DNA from: Bin87 sp965115825
GTDB lineage: Bacteria > Chloroflexota > Dehalococcoidia > Lucifugimonadales > UBA3495
Assembly: GCA_965115825.1 (NCBI GenBank)
Contig: OZ220464.1
Coordinates: 1,674,001 to 1,738,000, forward strand
Length of the DNA: 64,000 nt
Reading direction: 5' to 3'
Made by a program: the position numbers and the translations under genes. Positions within the stretch are counted from its first letter, which is position 1. Each line of letters starts with the position of its first letter. Shown here in pieces: positions 19,201 to 29,454 of the stretch. Below the pieces are notes generated by a model. It did no database searches, was not told the DNA's origin, and worked only from the letters and a program-made list of their open reading frames with translations.

Positions 19201-22200
19201 CCATGTGTCGCAGCTCCGTGCTCCCCGGAGTCCGGGGTCTATCCCCGCGTGTGCGGGGGAACCCCGATCTTCTCGAGGATCGTCTGCGGATTTTGAGGTC
19301 TATCCCCGCGTGTGCGGGGGAACCCCTCCCGGATAAACCCCCGGGGATGGGGGGTGAGGTCTATCCCCGCGTGTGCGGGGGAACCCCGTTTGAGGGCGAA
19401 AGAGAGGGAACGCAGGCCGGTCTATCCCCGCGTGTGCGGGGGAACCAACCCAACGTCGGGAGGATGGAACTGCCGACCGGGTCTATCCCCGCGTGTGCGG
19501 GGGAACCCCAAACCGGCGCCCTGGACACCGCAGGCCCGGAGGTCTATCCCCGCGTGTGCGGGGGAACCCCCAGCGGCATTCCGAACGCCGATCGCAACGA
19601 CGGTCTATCCCCGCGTGTGCGGGGGAACCGTTCCGAACGCCGACCGCAACGACTTGCTGGCGGGTCTATCCCCGCGTGTGCGGGGGAACCACCCCAACGT
19701 CGGCAGAATAGAACTCCCGACCGGGTCTATCCCCGCGTGTGCGGGGGAACCCGTTCGGGACGCCGCCGGGCAGCATTATTTTGAGGTCTATCCCCGCGTG
19801 TGCGGGGGAACCCCTTTGCCCGTATGGGCGTTCTCGTAGACCAGGGGTCTATCCCCGCGTGTGCGGGGGAACCATTGAACACTGGTGCGACCTGCTGGGC
19901 TACGGCGGTCTATCCCCGCGTGTGCGGGGGAACCTCCTTTGAGCAGTTGGGTAAGGGCGTTGATGGCGGTCTATCCCCGCGTGTGCGGGGGAACCCCCGC
20001 AGAACGAACCCCAAAGCGGCGCCGAAAGGGTCTATCCCCGCGTGTGCGGGGGAACCACCGCCATAGACCACCAGCAAGCCCCCGGGCAAGGTCTATCCCC
20101 GCGTGTGCGGGGGAACCGTGTCGCTATCAGAACCAGCGTCTCAACCGTCGGGTCTATCCCCGCGTGTGCGGGGGAACCCCCAGTGCCAATCCTGTTCGGC
20201 AAGGGGGCGGAGGTCTATCCCCGCGTGTGCGGGGGAACCGTCCCCGGAGCTGCCCAAGCTGCCTTGCCGGAGGGTCTATCCCCGCGTGTGCGGGGGAACC
20301 GGTCATAGCCCGTGATAAGCCGGGGATAGATGCGGTCTATCCCCGCGTGTGCGGGGGAACCGGAGCGTCGGTTGGCGGGGCGGGCGTACCAGCCGGTCTA
20401 TCCCCGCGTGTGCGGGGGAACCCCAAACTGTTCGACGTTACGCAGGGGCACGAGGGGTCTATCCCCGCGTGTGCGGGGGAACCGGGGCAAAAAGTGACAA
20501 CCGTCTCGCAGTACGAGGTCTATCCCCGCGTGTGCGGGGGAACCCCCCATTGACCTCATCAAAAAAATCGTCCTGGGGGTCTATCCCCGCGTGTGCGGGG
20601 GAACCCCACCCTGGCTGAAAAGTTCGAGCAGTCCGCAGGGTCTATCCCCGCGTGTGCGGGGGAACCACCCACCGATGGAAACCACCAGCGCCAGCAAGAG
20701 GTCTATCCCCGCGTGTGCGGGGGAACCTCGGCCTTCAATTCCTTGAGGTTGCCCGTCGTCGGTCTATCCCCGCGTGTGCGGGGGAACCGTCGTAACTCCC
20801 ACCGGCTCCGGCGGGTGTCGGGGTCTATCCCCGCGTGTGCGGGGGAACCGCGGCGGGATGCTATCGCCATTCATCCCTCCTCGGTCTATCCCCGCGTGTG
20901 CGGGGGAACCGCCCCGAACAGCTCATGATGAAGTGGCTGGAAAGGTCTATCCCCGCGTGTGCGGGGGAACCCGCTTGGAGTCGAGATGGATTTTGCCGAC
21001 GTGAGGTCTATCCCCGCGTGTGCGGGGGAACCCATCAGGTCGTCTATCACCTCGTCCAGCGGCACGGTCTATCCCCGCGTGTGCGGGGGAACCCCTCCGG
21101 GCCGGAGGGGTGGCATCAAAAGGAGGGGTCTATCCCCGCGTGTGCGGGGGAACCCGCCAGCAGGTCGTTGCGGTCGGCGTTCGGGACGGTCTATCCCCGC
21201 GTGTGCGGGGGAACCGGGTTCACCCATACCCAAGGCCGGGTCAATGCGGGTCTATCCCCGCGTGTGCGGGGGAACCCCGCTCCTCCGTCTGGCCGCTGAA
21301 TATCGAGACGGTCTATCCCCGCGTGTGCGGGGGAACCAGCGAGGCGTGGAACGAGCTGTACGAACAGGCGGGTCTATCCCCGCGTGTGCGGGGGAACCGA
21401 CAGGACAGGCTATGATATAGTCAACGGCATGGGTCTATCCCCGCGTGTGCGGGGGAACCAAGCCGTATGACGCCCCGGAGTTCGCCGATGGGGGTCTATC
21501 CCCGCGTGTGCGGGGGAACCTGTACCAGGAGTTGGTGTCCACGCAATGAAGGTGGTCTATCCCCGCGTGTGCGGGGGAACCCCGGGCGGTCGGTCAAAAT
21601 CGGGTGGGCCGACGGGTCTATCCCCGCGTGTGCGGGGGAACCTTCTCCGTCTTCGGTTCGCCGCAATCAATGCAGGGTCTATCCCCGCGTGTGCGGGGGA
21701 ACCCCGCCACACTGGCATTGACTGCCATGTACCCGGGGTCTATCCCCGCGTGTGCGGGGGAACCAAAATGGCTATCGACACATTTGCCCCCCAGTACGGT
21801 CTATCCCCGCGTGTGCGGGGGAACCGGGTTGACCCATACCCAAGGCCTGGTCAATGCGGGTCTATCCCCGCGTGTGCGGGGGAACCCGGCCGTGTCTCGT
21901 ACTGCACCCCCAGCACGCCGGTCTATCCCCGCGTGTGCGGGGGAACCGCAAGCGCCGGCGCCAACATCACCGGCGCTCACGGTCTATCCCCGCGTGTGCG
22001 GGGGAACCCCAGGGCGGGACATGTTGCACTTCGCCATCGGGGGTCTATCCCCGCGTGTGCGGGGGAACCCCTCCGGGCCGGAGGGGTGGCATCAAAAGGA
22101 GGGGTCTATCCCCGCGTGTGCGGGGGAACCTCAAACCGGCGGCGGACACCAAGGTTGGTATAGGGTCTATCCCCGCGTGTGCGGGGGAACCTACGACCAG

Positions 22201-25200
22201 GAGTACACGCTCACCATCGACCAGGGTCTATCCCCGCGTGTGCGGGGGAACCCTCTAAGCAGGGCCACGCGGGCCGCTCCATTTGGGTCTATCCCCGCGT
22301 GTGCGGGGGAACCAGGTGCCTTTCGGTGGCGGTTTGGGAGAGTATCGGTCTATCCCCGCGTGTGCGGGGGAACCATGGTGAAGACGTGGAAGCCGGGTTC
22401 CGGCTCGGGTCTATCCCCGCGTGTGCGGGGGAACCCGTAATCGGCGGCAAGCCCCCCGGCGCGAGCGGGGTCTATCCCCGCGTGTGCGGGGGAACCGCTG
22501 CTGGGCGAGGCGGATACCGAGCAGGGGACGGTCTATCCCCGCGTGTGCGGGGGAACCAGGCCGCGTCAATGCGTTCGGGTCTTCCGCCAGGGTCTATCCC
22601 CGCGTGTGCGGGGGAACCGGTCGGGGTGGAGACGGCGCCGTCGCCTGAGGAGGTCTATCCCCGCGTGTGCGGGGGAACCACATACGCCGCAACCAGTCCA
22701 GCGCGCCAGGAGGGTCTATCCCCGCGTGTGCGGGGGAACCATGAGCCGGTCGGCGATATAGTCGATATCGGCCGGTCTATCCCCGCGTGTGCGGGGGAAC
22801 CAGGCCGGCGTATCCCCGCACCACCCCGGCGGCGGGTCTATCCCCGCGTGTGCGGGGGAACCTACTCCAAGTGGGAGTACGTGATGCGGATGAAGGGTCT
22901 ATCCCCGCGTGTGCGGGGGAACCATGCTGGACATCAACACCAACATTCGCAATGAGGGTCTATCCCCGCGTGTGCGGGGGAACCCTGCTGGTCTGGGTGG
23001 CGGTTGGCGACGGGCATGGTCTATCCCCGCGTGTGCGGGGGAACCAACCGCCGGCGCAATAACGCCCCATCCTCGCGGGGTCTATCCCCGCGTGTGCGGG
23101 GGAACCTCCGGGCGGCCAAAATGGAGCGCCCAGCGGTAGGGTCTATCCCCGCGTGTGCGGGGGAACCATGTCGGACTCCACTATATAAATAGGAAGGATC
23201 GGTCTATCCCCGCGTGTGCGGGGGAACCTATCCTCCTGGTGATGTATGCGGCGCCGGGGACGGTCTATCCCCGCGTGTGCGGGGGAACCATGGCGCAGTA
23301 CATGATGCAGGCCGACCGGGAGGGTCTATCCCCGCGTGTGCGGGGGAACCGCGGCCCGGCACCTGTTCGAGATCACTTTGGAGGGTCTATCCCCGCGTGT
23401 GCGGGGGAACCCCGCCCAAAATGCCGGCGGGCGCCGGGGTGTCGGGTCTATCCCCGCGTGTGCGGGGGAACCTAGATAGCGGCGATTTTGGCTTTGATAG
23501 TTTCGGGTCTATCCCCGCGTGTGCGGGGGAACCGCGCGGCATTCTCGGCGGGTCAGTGGAGGCAGGGGTCTATCCCCGCGTGTGCGGGGGAACCCCGCCG
23601 CAAGCCGAAGCGGCCGGCGTGGTTCGCGGTCTATCCCCGCGTGTGCGGGGGAACCCGTAATGAACGACTGGGTCAGCCGACGTACCGCGGTCTATCCCCG
23701 CGTGTGCGGGGGAACCCAGCTCCGCTATCCGCTGCTGCGAGGCCAGACGGGTCTATCCCCGCGTGTGCGGGGGAACCCATCAGCTCGTCCAGCACCTCGT
23801 CCAGCGGAACGGTCTATCCCCGCGTGTGCGGGGGAACCCCCGGCGGCACTCCCTCACCATCCGACGCCGGAGGTCTATCCCCGCGTGTGCGGGGGAACCC
23901 CCGATATGGCCTTACTATGCGACGCAGTGGACGGTCTATCCCCGCGTGTGCGGGGGAACCGTAGGCAGTAACGGCCTGGTCAACAACTTTAACGGTCTAT
24001 CCCCGCGTGTGCGGGGGAACCCCTGGTCGACGAACGGCTCGTCCGCCCACCCGAGGTCTATCCCCGCGTGTGCGGGGGAACCGACAAGCCTAAAGTCATG
24101 CTGGGACCCAAGCCCGGTCTATCCCCGCGTGTGCGGGGGAACCGAGTCCACATAGATACCGCTGCCCAACTGCGGCGGTCTATCCCCGCGTGTGCGGGGG
24201 AACCTAGCCATGCCGGTAGGCGCCGGTCGGGGTGCAGGGTCTATCCCCGCGTGTGCGGGGGAACCCCTCCCGGATGAACCCCCGGGGATGGGGCGTGAGG
24301 TCTATCCCCGCGTGTGCGGGGGAACCCCTGCCTTGCTGCTGCTGGCCGTCAACGGCAGCGGTCTATCCCCGCGTGTGCGGGGGAACCGTCGATAGCCATT
24401 TTTCAATCACCTCTAAGCAGGGTCTATCCCCGCGTGTGCGGGGGAACCGCCACCTATGCCCGGGGCACAAATATGACCGACGGTCTATCCCCGCGTGTGC
24501 GGGGGAACCGCCCCGAACAGCTCATGATGAAGTGGCTGGAAAGGTCTATCCCCGCGTGTGCGGGGGAACCATAGTGCGGGTGCTGTACAAGCTGGCCGAA
24601 TAGGGTCTATCCCCGCGTGTGCGGGGGAACCGTGGGCGGATGAGCTGCGAGACATAGCGTTGCTGGTCTATCCCCGCGTGTGCGGGGGAACCTTCGGCAG
24701 GCCAAAGAAAAGGTCGGTGGACGGGGGTCTATCCCCGCGTGTGCGGGGGAACCAGTTCCGCCGGCCGGTTGTCGGGGCCGGAGGGGGGTCTATCCCCGCG
24801 TGTGCGGGGGAACCAGCAGCTAGGCCCCCCCCGCCGACAGCGGCTTGGGTCTATCCCCGCGTGTGCGGGGGAACCCGGATGTGGCTGAGGTGGTGGGCAG
24901 AGGAGTCCGGTCTATCCCCGCGTGTGCGGGGGAACCCTGGCCTACGAACTGGCGGAAGACCCGAACGCAGGTCTATCCCCGCGTGTGCGGGGGAACCTAC
25001 GACCAGGAGTACACCCTCACCATCGATCAGGGTCTATCCCCGCGTGTGCGGGGGAACCTCCTCATCTACGTAAATGCAGATGTCGATGCGAGGTCTATCC
25101 CCGCGTGTGCGGGGGAACCCCACTATCAGGAGGCAGACTGATGGACGGGATGGGTCTATCCCCGCGTGTGCGGGGGAACCCGTCGTCGCGACATTCGTCG

Positions 25201-27315
25201 CACGCAACGCAGGGGTCTATCCCCGCGTGTGCGGGGGAACCACCCGAACACGGATACTAACCGCTCGTTGGGGAGGTCTATCCCCGCGTGTGCGGGGGAA
25301 CCTCGGCGCCGGGAAAAACAAGTCATCGTCAAAAAGGTCTATCCCCGCGTGTGCGGGGGAACCGGCTAGGACTGACCGCTGGCGGTGGCGCATCTAGGTC
25401 TATCCCCGCGTGTGCGGGGGAACCTCTATAAGATACAGAACACGGGCCCGGGTGTCGGGTCTATCCCCGCGTGTGCGGGGGAACCGAGGTGCAGTTCGTG
25501 GCCGGCACGACGCGGGACGGTCTATCCCCGCGTGTGCGGGGGAACCTGCAAGGCGTTGACTCGCTGGTGTCCGTAACCCGGTCTATCCCCGCGTGTGCGG
25601 GGGAACCGTGTAGGTGCGCTCCCATTGCGTGCTACTCAAGGGTCTATCCCCGCGTGTGCGGGGGAACCCGACTTCGCCGCAAGCCAGGCCAGGGTGGCGG
25701 CGGTCTATCCCCGCGTGTGCGGGGGAACCTCGGCGATATTTATCCCGCCGCCCAGTCGGATGGGTCTATCCCCGCGTGTGCGGGGGAACCGAGTTCTCGT
25801 CGGTTAGCGACGTGGACAGAACCGGTCTATCCCCGCGTGTGCGGGGGAACCATCCGCGTTTTGAGGGATGAGGCGGAGTCGAGGGGTCTATCCCCGCGTG
25901 TGCGGGGGAACCGTGGTGCTTCACGCCGATGACAGTTCCGTCGGGGGTCTATCCCCGCGTGTGCGGGGGAACCGTCTACCACAATGGCGGCGTGTTTTGC
26001 ATCGGCGGTCTATCCCCGCGTGTGCGGGGGAACCAACCCATCGGCGAACTCCGGGCGGTCATAGGGCGGTCTATCCCCGCGTGTGCGGGGGAACCGGGCT
26101 TGGCGATGGTGAAGACGTGGAAGCCGGGGGTCTATCCCCGCGTGTGCGGGGGAACCAGGATAGCATCAGCAGGGCGGCGTTGCGGGCGGGGTCTATCCCC
26201 GCGTGTGCGGGGGAACCTCCTATGACGGGTTCATCTCGATGATTTTAATCGGTCTATCCCCGCGTGTGCGGGGGAACCCTTCGCTGGCGGCAACATCCCG
26301 TCGGACTTCAAGGTCTATCCCCGCGTGTGCGGGGGAACCTTCCATCGGGTTCCTGCCGACGGCGCCCATCGGGGTCTATCCCCGCGTGTGCGGGGGAACC
26401 TGTACCACGAGACCTGGGGCGCGATGGTGGTGCGGTCTATCCCCGCGTGTGCGGGGGAACCCCGACGGCGCCGGCGCCGCATCCCTGGCCAAGCGGTCTA
26501 TCCCCGCGTGTGCGGGGGAACCGGGAAAAACAAGTCATCGTCAAAAATTTTGCCCGGTCTATCCCCGCGTGTGCGGGGGAACCGCAATACGTCCACCCCG
26601 TGGTACTCCACTGGCGGGTCTATCCCCGCGTGTGCGGGGGAACCCTATCTTTGATGCGGGTTACGGCAAATGTGTATGGTCTATCCCCGCGTGTGCGGGG
26701 GAACCCCTACCGTCCGCCGCCCGATGATGGGAACGTCGGGTCTATCCCCGCGTGTGCGGGGGAACCCCAACGAGCTGCGCCTCGAGGAGGTCTACCCCGG
26801 GTCTATCCCCGCGTGTGCGGGGGAACCACGGGGATAGTCCTGCCGGCCGTGCTGAAGTCGGGTCTATCCCCGCGTGTGCGGGGGAACCTTGACATCGAGA
26901 TTGACTATTTCCTGCTGGTGAGGTCTATCCCCGCGTGTGCGGGGGAACCCAAGCGAACGACGCCCGGTCCCGTGTTCTGAATGGTCTATCCCCGCGTGTG
27001 CGGGGGAACCCCCAGCGCTGCTGCGGTTGGCCGTCAACAGCGGGGTCTATCCCCGCGTGTGCGGGGGAACCGCCCGCCGGGGAGACACCCCGGGGCGGGA
27101 CATGGGTCTATCCCCGCGTGTGCGGGGGAACCGACGGGGATAGTCCTGCCGGCCGTGCTGAAGTCGGTCTATCCCCGCGTGTGCGGGGGAACCCCCCTGG
27201 GGTTCACCAGGCGGATGGATGTCCCGGGTCTATCCCCGCGTGTGCGGGGGAACCGGCATCCCTGGACTCCACGCCGACGGCCCGGGAGGTCTATCCCCGC
27301 GTGTGCGGGGGAACC

Positions 27316-27345
27316 TCTTGGCGAATTGATACTTTGTATTTTATA
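27316..27345 (-). promoter_or_regulatory. CRISPR leader, very short, with candidate -10 box
   Basis: Only 30 AT-rich bases separate the cas2 stop (27346-27348) from the first repeat (27288-27315). On the minus strand the leader contains TATAAA (27345-27340), a possible -10 box that would start transcription about 10-15 nt before the first repeat. It also contains TATCAA (27331-27326), which matches the first half of the IHF consensus WATCAANNNNTTR but lacks the TTR half. Part of the functional leader may lie inside the end of cas2. Its position next to the newest repeat is certain; the promoter and IHF readings are tentative. Confidence 0.65.
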
Positions 27346-27654
27346 TCATTCGCCTCGGGGACGGGACTGACCGTATCTTACCAAGTACACGCCGTCAGCG
27401 TCTATAACTTCCTTGGGCGGTTCTCCCAAACTTCTGATGCTCTGCTGTCCCGGCGCCGACGGATCTCTCCAAGTCATCACGATTGAGCCGTTGCCCAACT
27501 CGCCGTGCCAACGCGCCAGCACATCCCAGATACGTTCTCTGATGCCGCTGGTCAGATCCGGAGACGTGTACACCCCCGGGGCTATCTCCAGCATCACCGA
27601 TGCCAGAAACCCCCGATACCGCCCTTCTACGTTCACTGTCACGACCACCGTCAT
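27346..27654 (-). CDS. cas2: CRISPR-associated protein Cas2, type I-E
   Basis: A 102-residue Cas2, the dimeric scaffold between two Cas1 dimers in the spacer-integration complex. The ATG at 27654 begins the ferredoxin-like first strand (MTVVVTVNVEGRYRGFLAS). The I-E-specific pattern MLEIAPGVYTSPDLTSGIRERIWDVL and a C-terminal extension (QQSIRSLGEPPKEVIDADGVYLV), which reaches over to Cas1 in this subtype, are all present. The longer in-frame ORF starting at 27690 would overlap cas1 and is rejected. The gene starts 5 bp after the cas1 stop and ends 30 bp before the first repeat, so it is the last gene of the operon and its mRNA may run into the array. Confidence 0.96.
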   Translation of the reverse strand: MTVVVTVNVEGRYRGFLASVMLEIAPGVYTSPDLTSGIRERIWDVLARWHGELGNGSIVMTWRDPSAPGQQSIRSLGEPPKEVIDADGVYLVRYGQSRPRGE

Positions 27655-27659
27655 CAGCG

Positions 27660-28625
27660 CTATCCCTCTGAGGAGCTCTCGTCCAGCCAATCTTCCAGCA
27701 GACTCACATCATCAACGCTTCTCGGCGCCGGCTTGCTCTCCAGTGGCGGCACGTCCTGAAACAGGGTTTTGATGCGGTCGATCATCTTGGAAATAACCCG
27801 CTCCGTCCGTAGCAGATCGCCCGTGGTTCGCCTGGTGTGCCTTTCTATATCCAGTCGGTTATTTCCGGCGACCTCGGCCGCCGATTTGAACGCCGCCGGC
27901 AGCAGGACCGTATCCCGGAAGAGGTCTGCAATGTCCAGGGCAAACGCTTCGCCGCTGTGCTCGTGGATGAACCCGAGCTGCGGGATTGCCCCCAGCGATG
28001 TCACTGCAATTACCGCCGCTGCCGTAACCGCAACTGAAGCGTGGTTGATGGCTTGATTCGGAATGTCTGCCGCCATGGGGTTGGCCCGGTCATAGCGCCG
28101 CCCCCGCCACTCTATGCCATACTGCCGCGACAAGTTCTGATAGGTGCGTTTCATCCGCGCGCCTTCGATGCCGCGCAATGCGGTGATGTCCATATGGGGC
28201 AGCACTTCGCCCAGACGCAGGGCATACATTTTCCGGGCAATCGTGATTCGGCTACCCTCCGGGTCGCCCCAGGCCCGCATCTGCCGCCGCGCGATGTCTG
28301 AGGTGTCCGGCATCAAGGGCGGCGCCGTATAGCACCGCACGCCATCCTCTCCGACGGCCACTAATCCGGTGCCGTGTCGCGCCATCAGCCGCAGGGCATC
28401 GTGGCTTACCGTAGAACCGGGGCCCAACAGGATCATGGAAAGGCTCTGAAAGGGAATACCGTATTCGCCGGCCGCCAGCGGGCTGGCGGCGTCCGGCCCG
28501 GCCTGCCGTTCAAAACGGAGCGTACCATCCCGTACCGTCAGAGCGCCGCGGGACAACCAAAGCAGCCCGTGACGGTCGGCGTGGGGTATCCGCGCCGTTT
28601 CCAGTCCTAACCTTCCTCTCAGCAT
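27660..28625 (-). CDS. cas1: CRISPR-associated endonuclease/integrase Cas1, type I-E
   Basis: A 321-residue Cas1, the integrase that inserts new spacers at the leader-repeat junction with Cas2. The metal-binding residues of the family are visible: Glu154 in LRGIEGARMK, His221 in LGFIHEHSG, and Asp231 and Asp234 in LDIADLFRD, matching E141, H208, D218 and D221 of E. coli Cas1. The N-terminal beta-sandwich includes HGLLWLSRGALTVRDG. The C-terminal tail (from about residue 290, Pro/Ser/Glu/Asp rich) is typical of I-E proteins. The start ATG at 28625 follows GAGGAG. It lies 106 bp downstream of cas6e, the only sizeable gap within the Cascade and adaptation genes. All active-site residues are intact, so adaptation should be competent. 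Confidence 0.97.
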   Translation of the reverse strand: MLRGRLGLETARIPHADRHGLLWLSRGALTVRDGTLRFERQAGPDAASPLAAGEYGIPFQSLSMILLGPGSTVSHDALRLMARHGTGLVAVGEDGVRCYTAPPLMPDTSDIARRQMRAWGDPEGSRITIARKMYALRLGEVLPHMDITALRGIEGARMKRTYQNLSRQYGIEWRGRRYDRANPMAADIPNQAINHASVAVTAAAVIAVTSLGAIPQLGFIHEHSGEAFALDIADLFRDTVLLPAAFKSAAEVAGNNRLDIERHTRRTTGDLLRTERVISKMIDRIKTLFQDVPPLESKPAPRSVDDVSLLEDWLDESSSEG

Positions 28626-28731
28626 CTCAACTCCTCGCGCGATATTTGCCGCGGCAGGGGTTATTCAGTTTTTAATCTGCGCTGACCCAGGTAGCCGCCG
28701 ACCGCCTAGCGCTCTAATGCTTGGCGGAGCA
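28626..28731 (-). promoter_or_regulatory. cas6e-cas1 gap with a hairpin
   Basis: A 106-bp gap separates the effector genes from the adaptation genes. Just after the cas6e stop an imperfect 9-bp stem (28702-28710 with 28719-28727, one mismatch, 8-nt loop) can form in the transcript. No T-run follows, so it is not a clear terminator. It may set different levels of cas1-cas2 and Cascade mRNA by partial termination or RNA processing. The GAGGAG ribosome site of cas1 is at its far end. Confidence 0.4.
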
Positions 28732-29454
28732 TTAGGCAGGTCGGAGCAGCAGCATTCCGTACCCGTAGGCGCGATGACGACCCAAACCGTTGGCCAGCAA
28801 TTTGGAGAAGGCGTGGCCATCGGTAACGACGAGGTTGCCCCGCACCAGCGCGTCCGGCCCTTCGCTGTGCCGGACGCCCCGTCTGCGGATGGCGCGGGTG
28901 CGCTGAAACGACTGCAGCGTAGCCGACTTCAGAGTGGCTCCGCCGCGAGCGTCAAATTGGCGGGCCAGCCATTCTTGATAGACCTGCTCGCGGCTGCGGG
29001 GCATTTCCCCTATCTCATACCGTTCCGCCTCCAGTTGGAAGGCGTCGCGCTCCTTCCCCGGCCTGGAAGCGGCGTTTTTGGTGGCGCGAACTACAGGCCG
29101 AATCCTGACTTCAAAGCCCAGCTTCAAGTCGGACTTCCATTCGGTCGGCATCGGTTTGCTCTCGATACGATTGGCTGGCATGACGGCGGCCTGCAATGGG
29201 CAGGCGAAAATGTCAGCAGCTTCCCGCAGCGCATCGGCGTCGGCGCGGGTGTAACCGTACAAACAGCCTCTGGAAACACCCTGGGAGGTCATCAATCGGA
29301 AGGGCTTGGGCGCCAGGTCTTTGCCAAGAGATTCAACCAGCAGACAGTGCATAGCGTGGTCGGGGTCTTGCAGCCGGCGCATTCCCATCCAGCGCTGGAA
29401 ATGGCGCACGCTGATTTCAGCGCGTATCATCTGCAACGGGGCTTGGTTATTCAT
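28732..29454 (-). CDS. cas6e: crRNA endoribonuclease Cas6e (Cse3/CasE)
   Basis: A 240-residue Cas6e, which cuts the precursor RNA at the base of each repeat hairpin and stays bound as a Cascade subunit. The chosen ATG at 29454 (MNNQAPLQMIRAEISVRHF) overlaps the cas5e stop by 8 bp; a 62-residue upstream extension would run through cas5e and is rejected. The region DPDHAMHCLLVESLG (residues 30-44) aligns with the catalytic-His segment of E. coli Cas6e, making His36 the likely catalytic residue, and KPFRLM follows. The C-terminal Gly-rich RNA-binding loop is GLGRHRAYGYGMLLLRP. The array's CCCCGC/GCGGGG hairpin is the expected substrate. Length is normal for the family. Confidence 0.94.
   Translation of the reverse strand: MNNQAPLQMIRAEISVRHFQRWMGMRRLQDPDHAMHCLLVESLGKDLAPKPFRLMTSQGVSRGCLYGYTRADADALREAADIFACPLQAAVMPANRIESKPMPTEWKSDLKLGFEVRIRPVVRATKNAASRPGKERDAFQLEAERYEIGEMPRSREQVYQEWLARQFDARGGATLKSATLQSFQRTRAIRRRGVRHSEGPDALVRGNLVVTDGHAFSKLLANGLGRHRAYGYGMLLLRPA

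Larger units (their letters stand above)
6672..27315 (-). CRISPR. Type I-E CRISPR array, 338 intact repeats
   Basis: Perfectly spaced 28-nt repeats (plus-strand core CTATCCCCGCGTGTGCGG, preceded by GGT and ending GGGAACC) run from 6733 to 27315 with a 61-nt period. The span corresponds to 337 periods with a net loss of 2 nt near 11614-11733. That gives 338 repeats and 337 spacers of about 33 nt, plus a half-degenerate repeat at 6672-6699. Read on the minus strand the repeat folds into CCCCGC-ACAC-GCGGGG, followed by the 5' handle AUAGACC, equivalent to E. coli AUAAACCG. The crRNA is therefore transcribed on the minus strand from the leader at 27316. The ten trailer-end repeats (6733-7309) end GAGCC; the newer ones end GAACC. 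Repeats with changed outer bases occur at 7282 (CC for GG), 8993 and 17773 (TG for GG). Many spacers are duplicated or overlap one another. Confidence 0.99.

Noticed and set aside
25300..26555. Peptide GAGKNKSSSKIL from overlapping spacers at about 25309 and 26523 as a phage terminase Walker motif
   Set aside because: The spacing does not fit a Walker A motif, and a 40-bp fragment is too short to name the gene.
6735..27320. Dozens of long plus-strand ORFs across the array (up to 448 codons) with GLSPRVRGN, SIPACAGEP and VYPRVCGGT phrases
   Set aside because: These are the three plus-strand frames of the CRISPR repeat joined by spacer translations. A 61-nt period rotates the frame at each unit, and the repeat has no stop in these frames.
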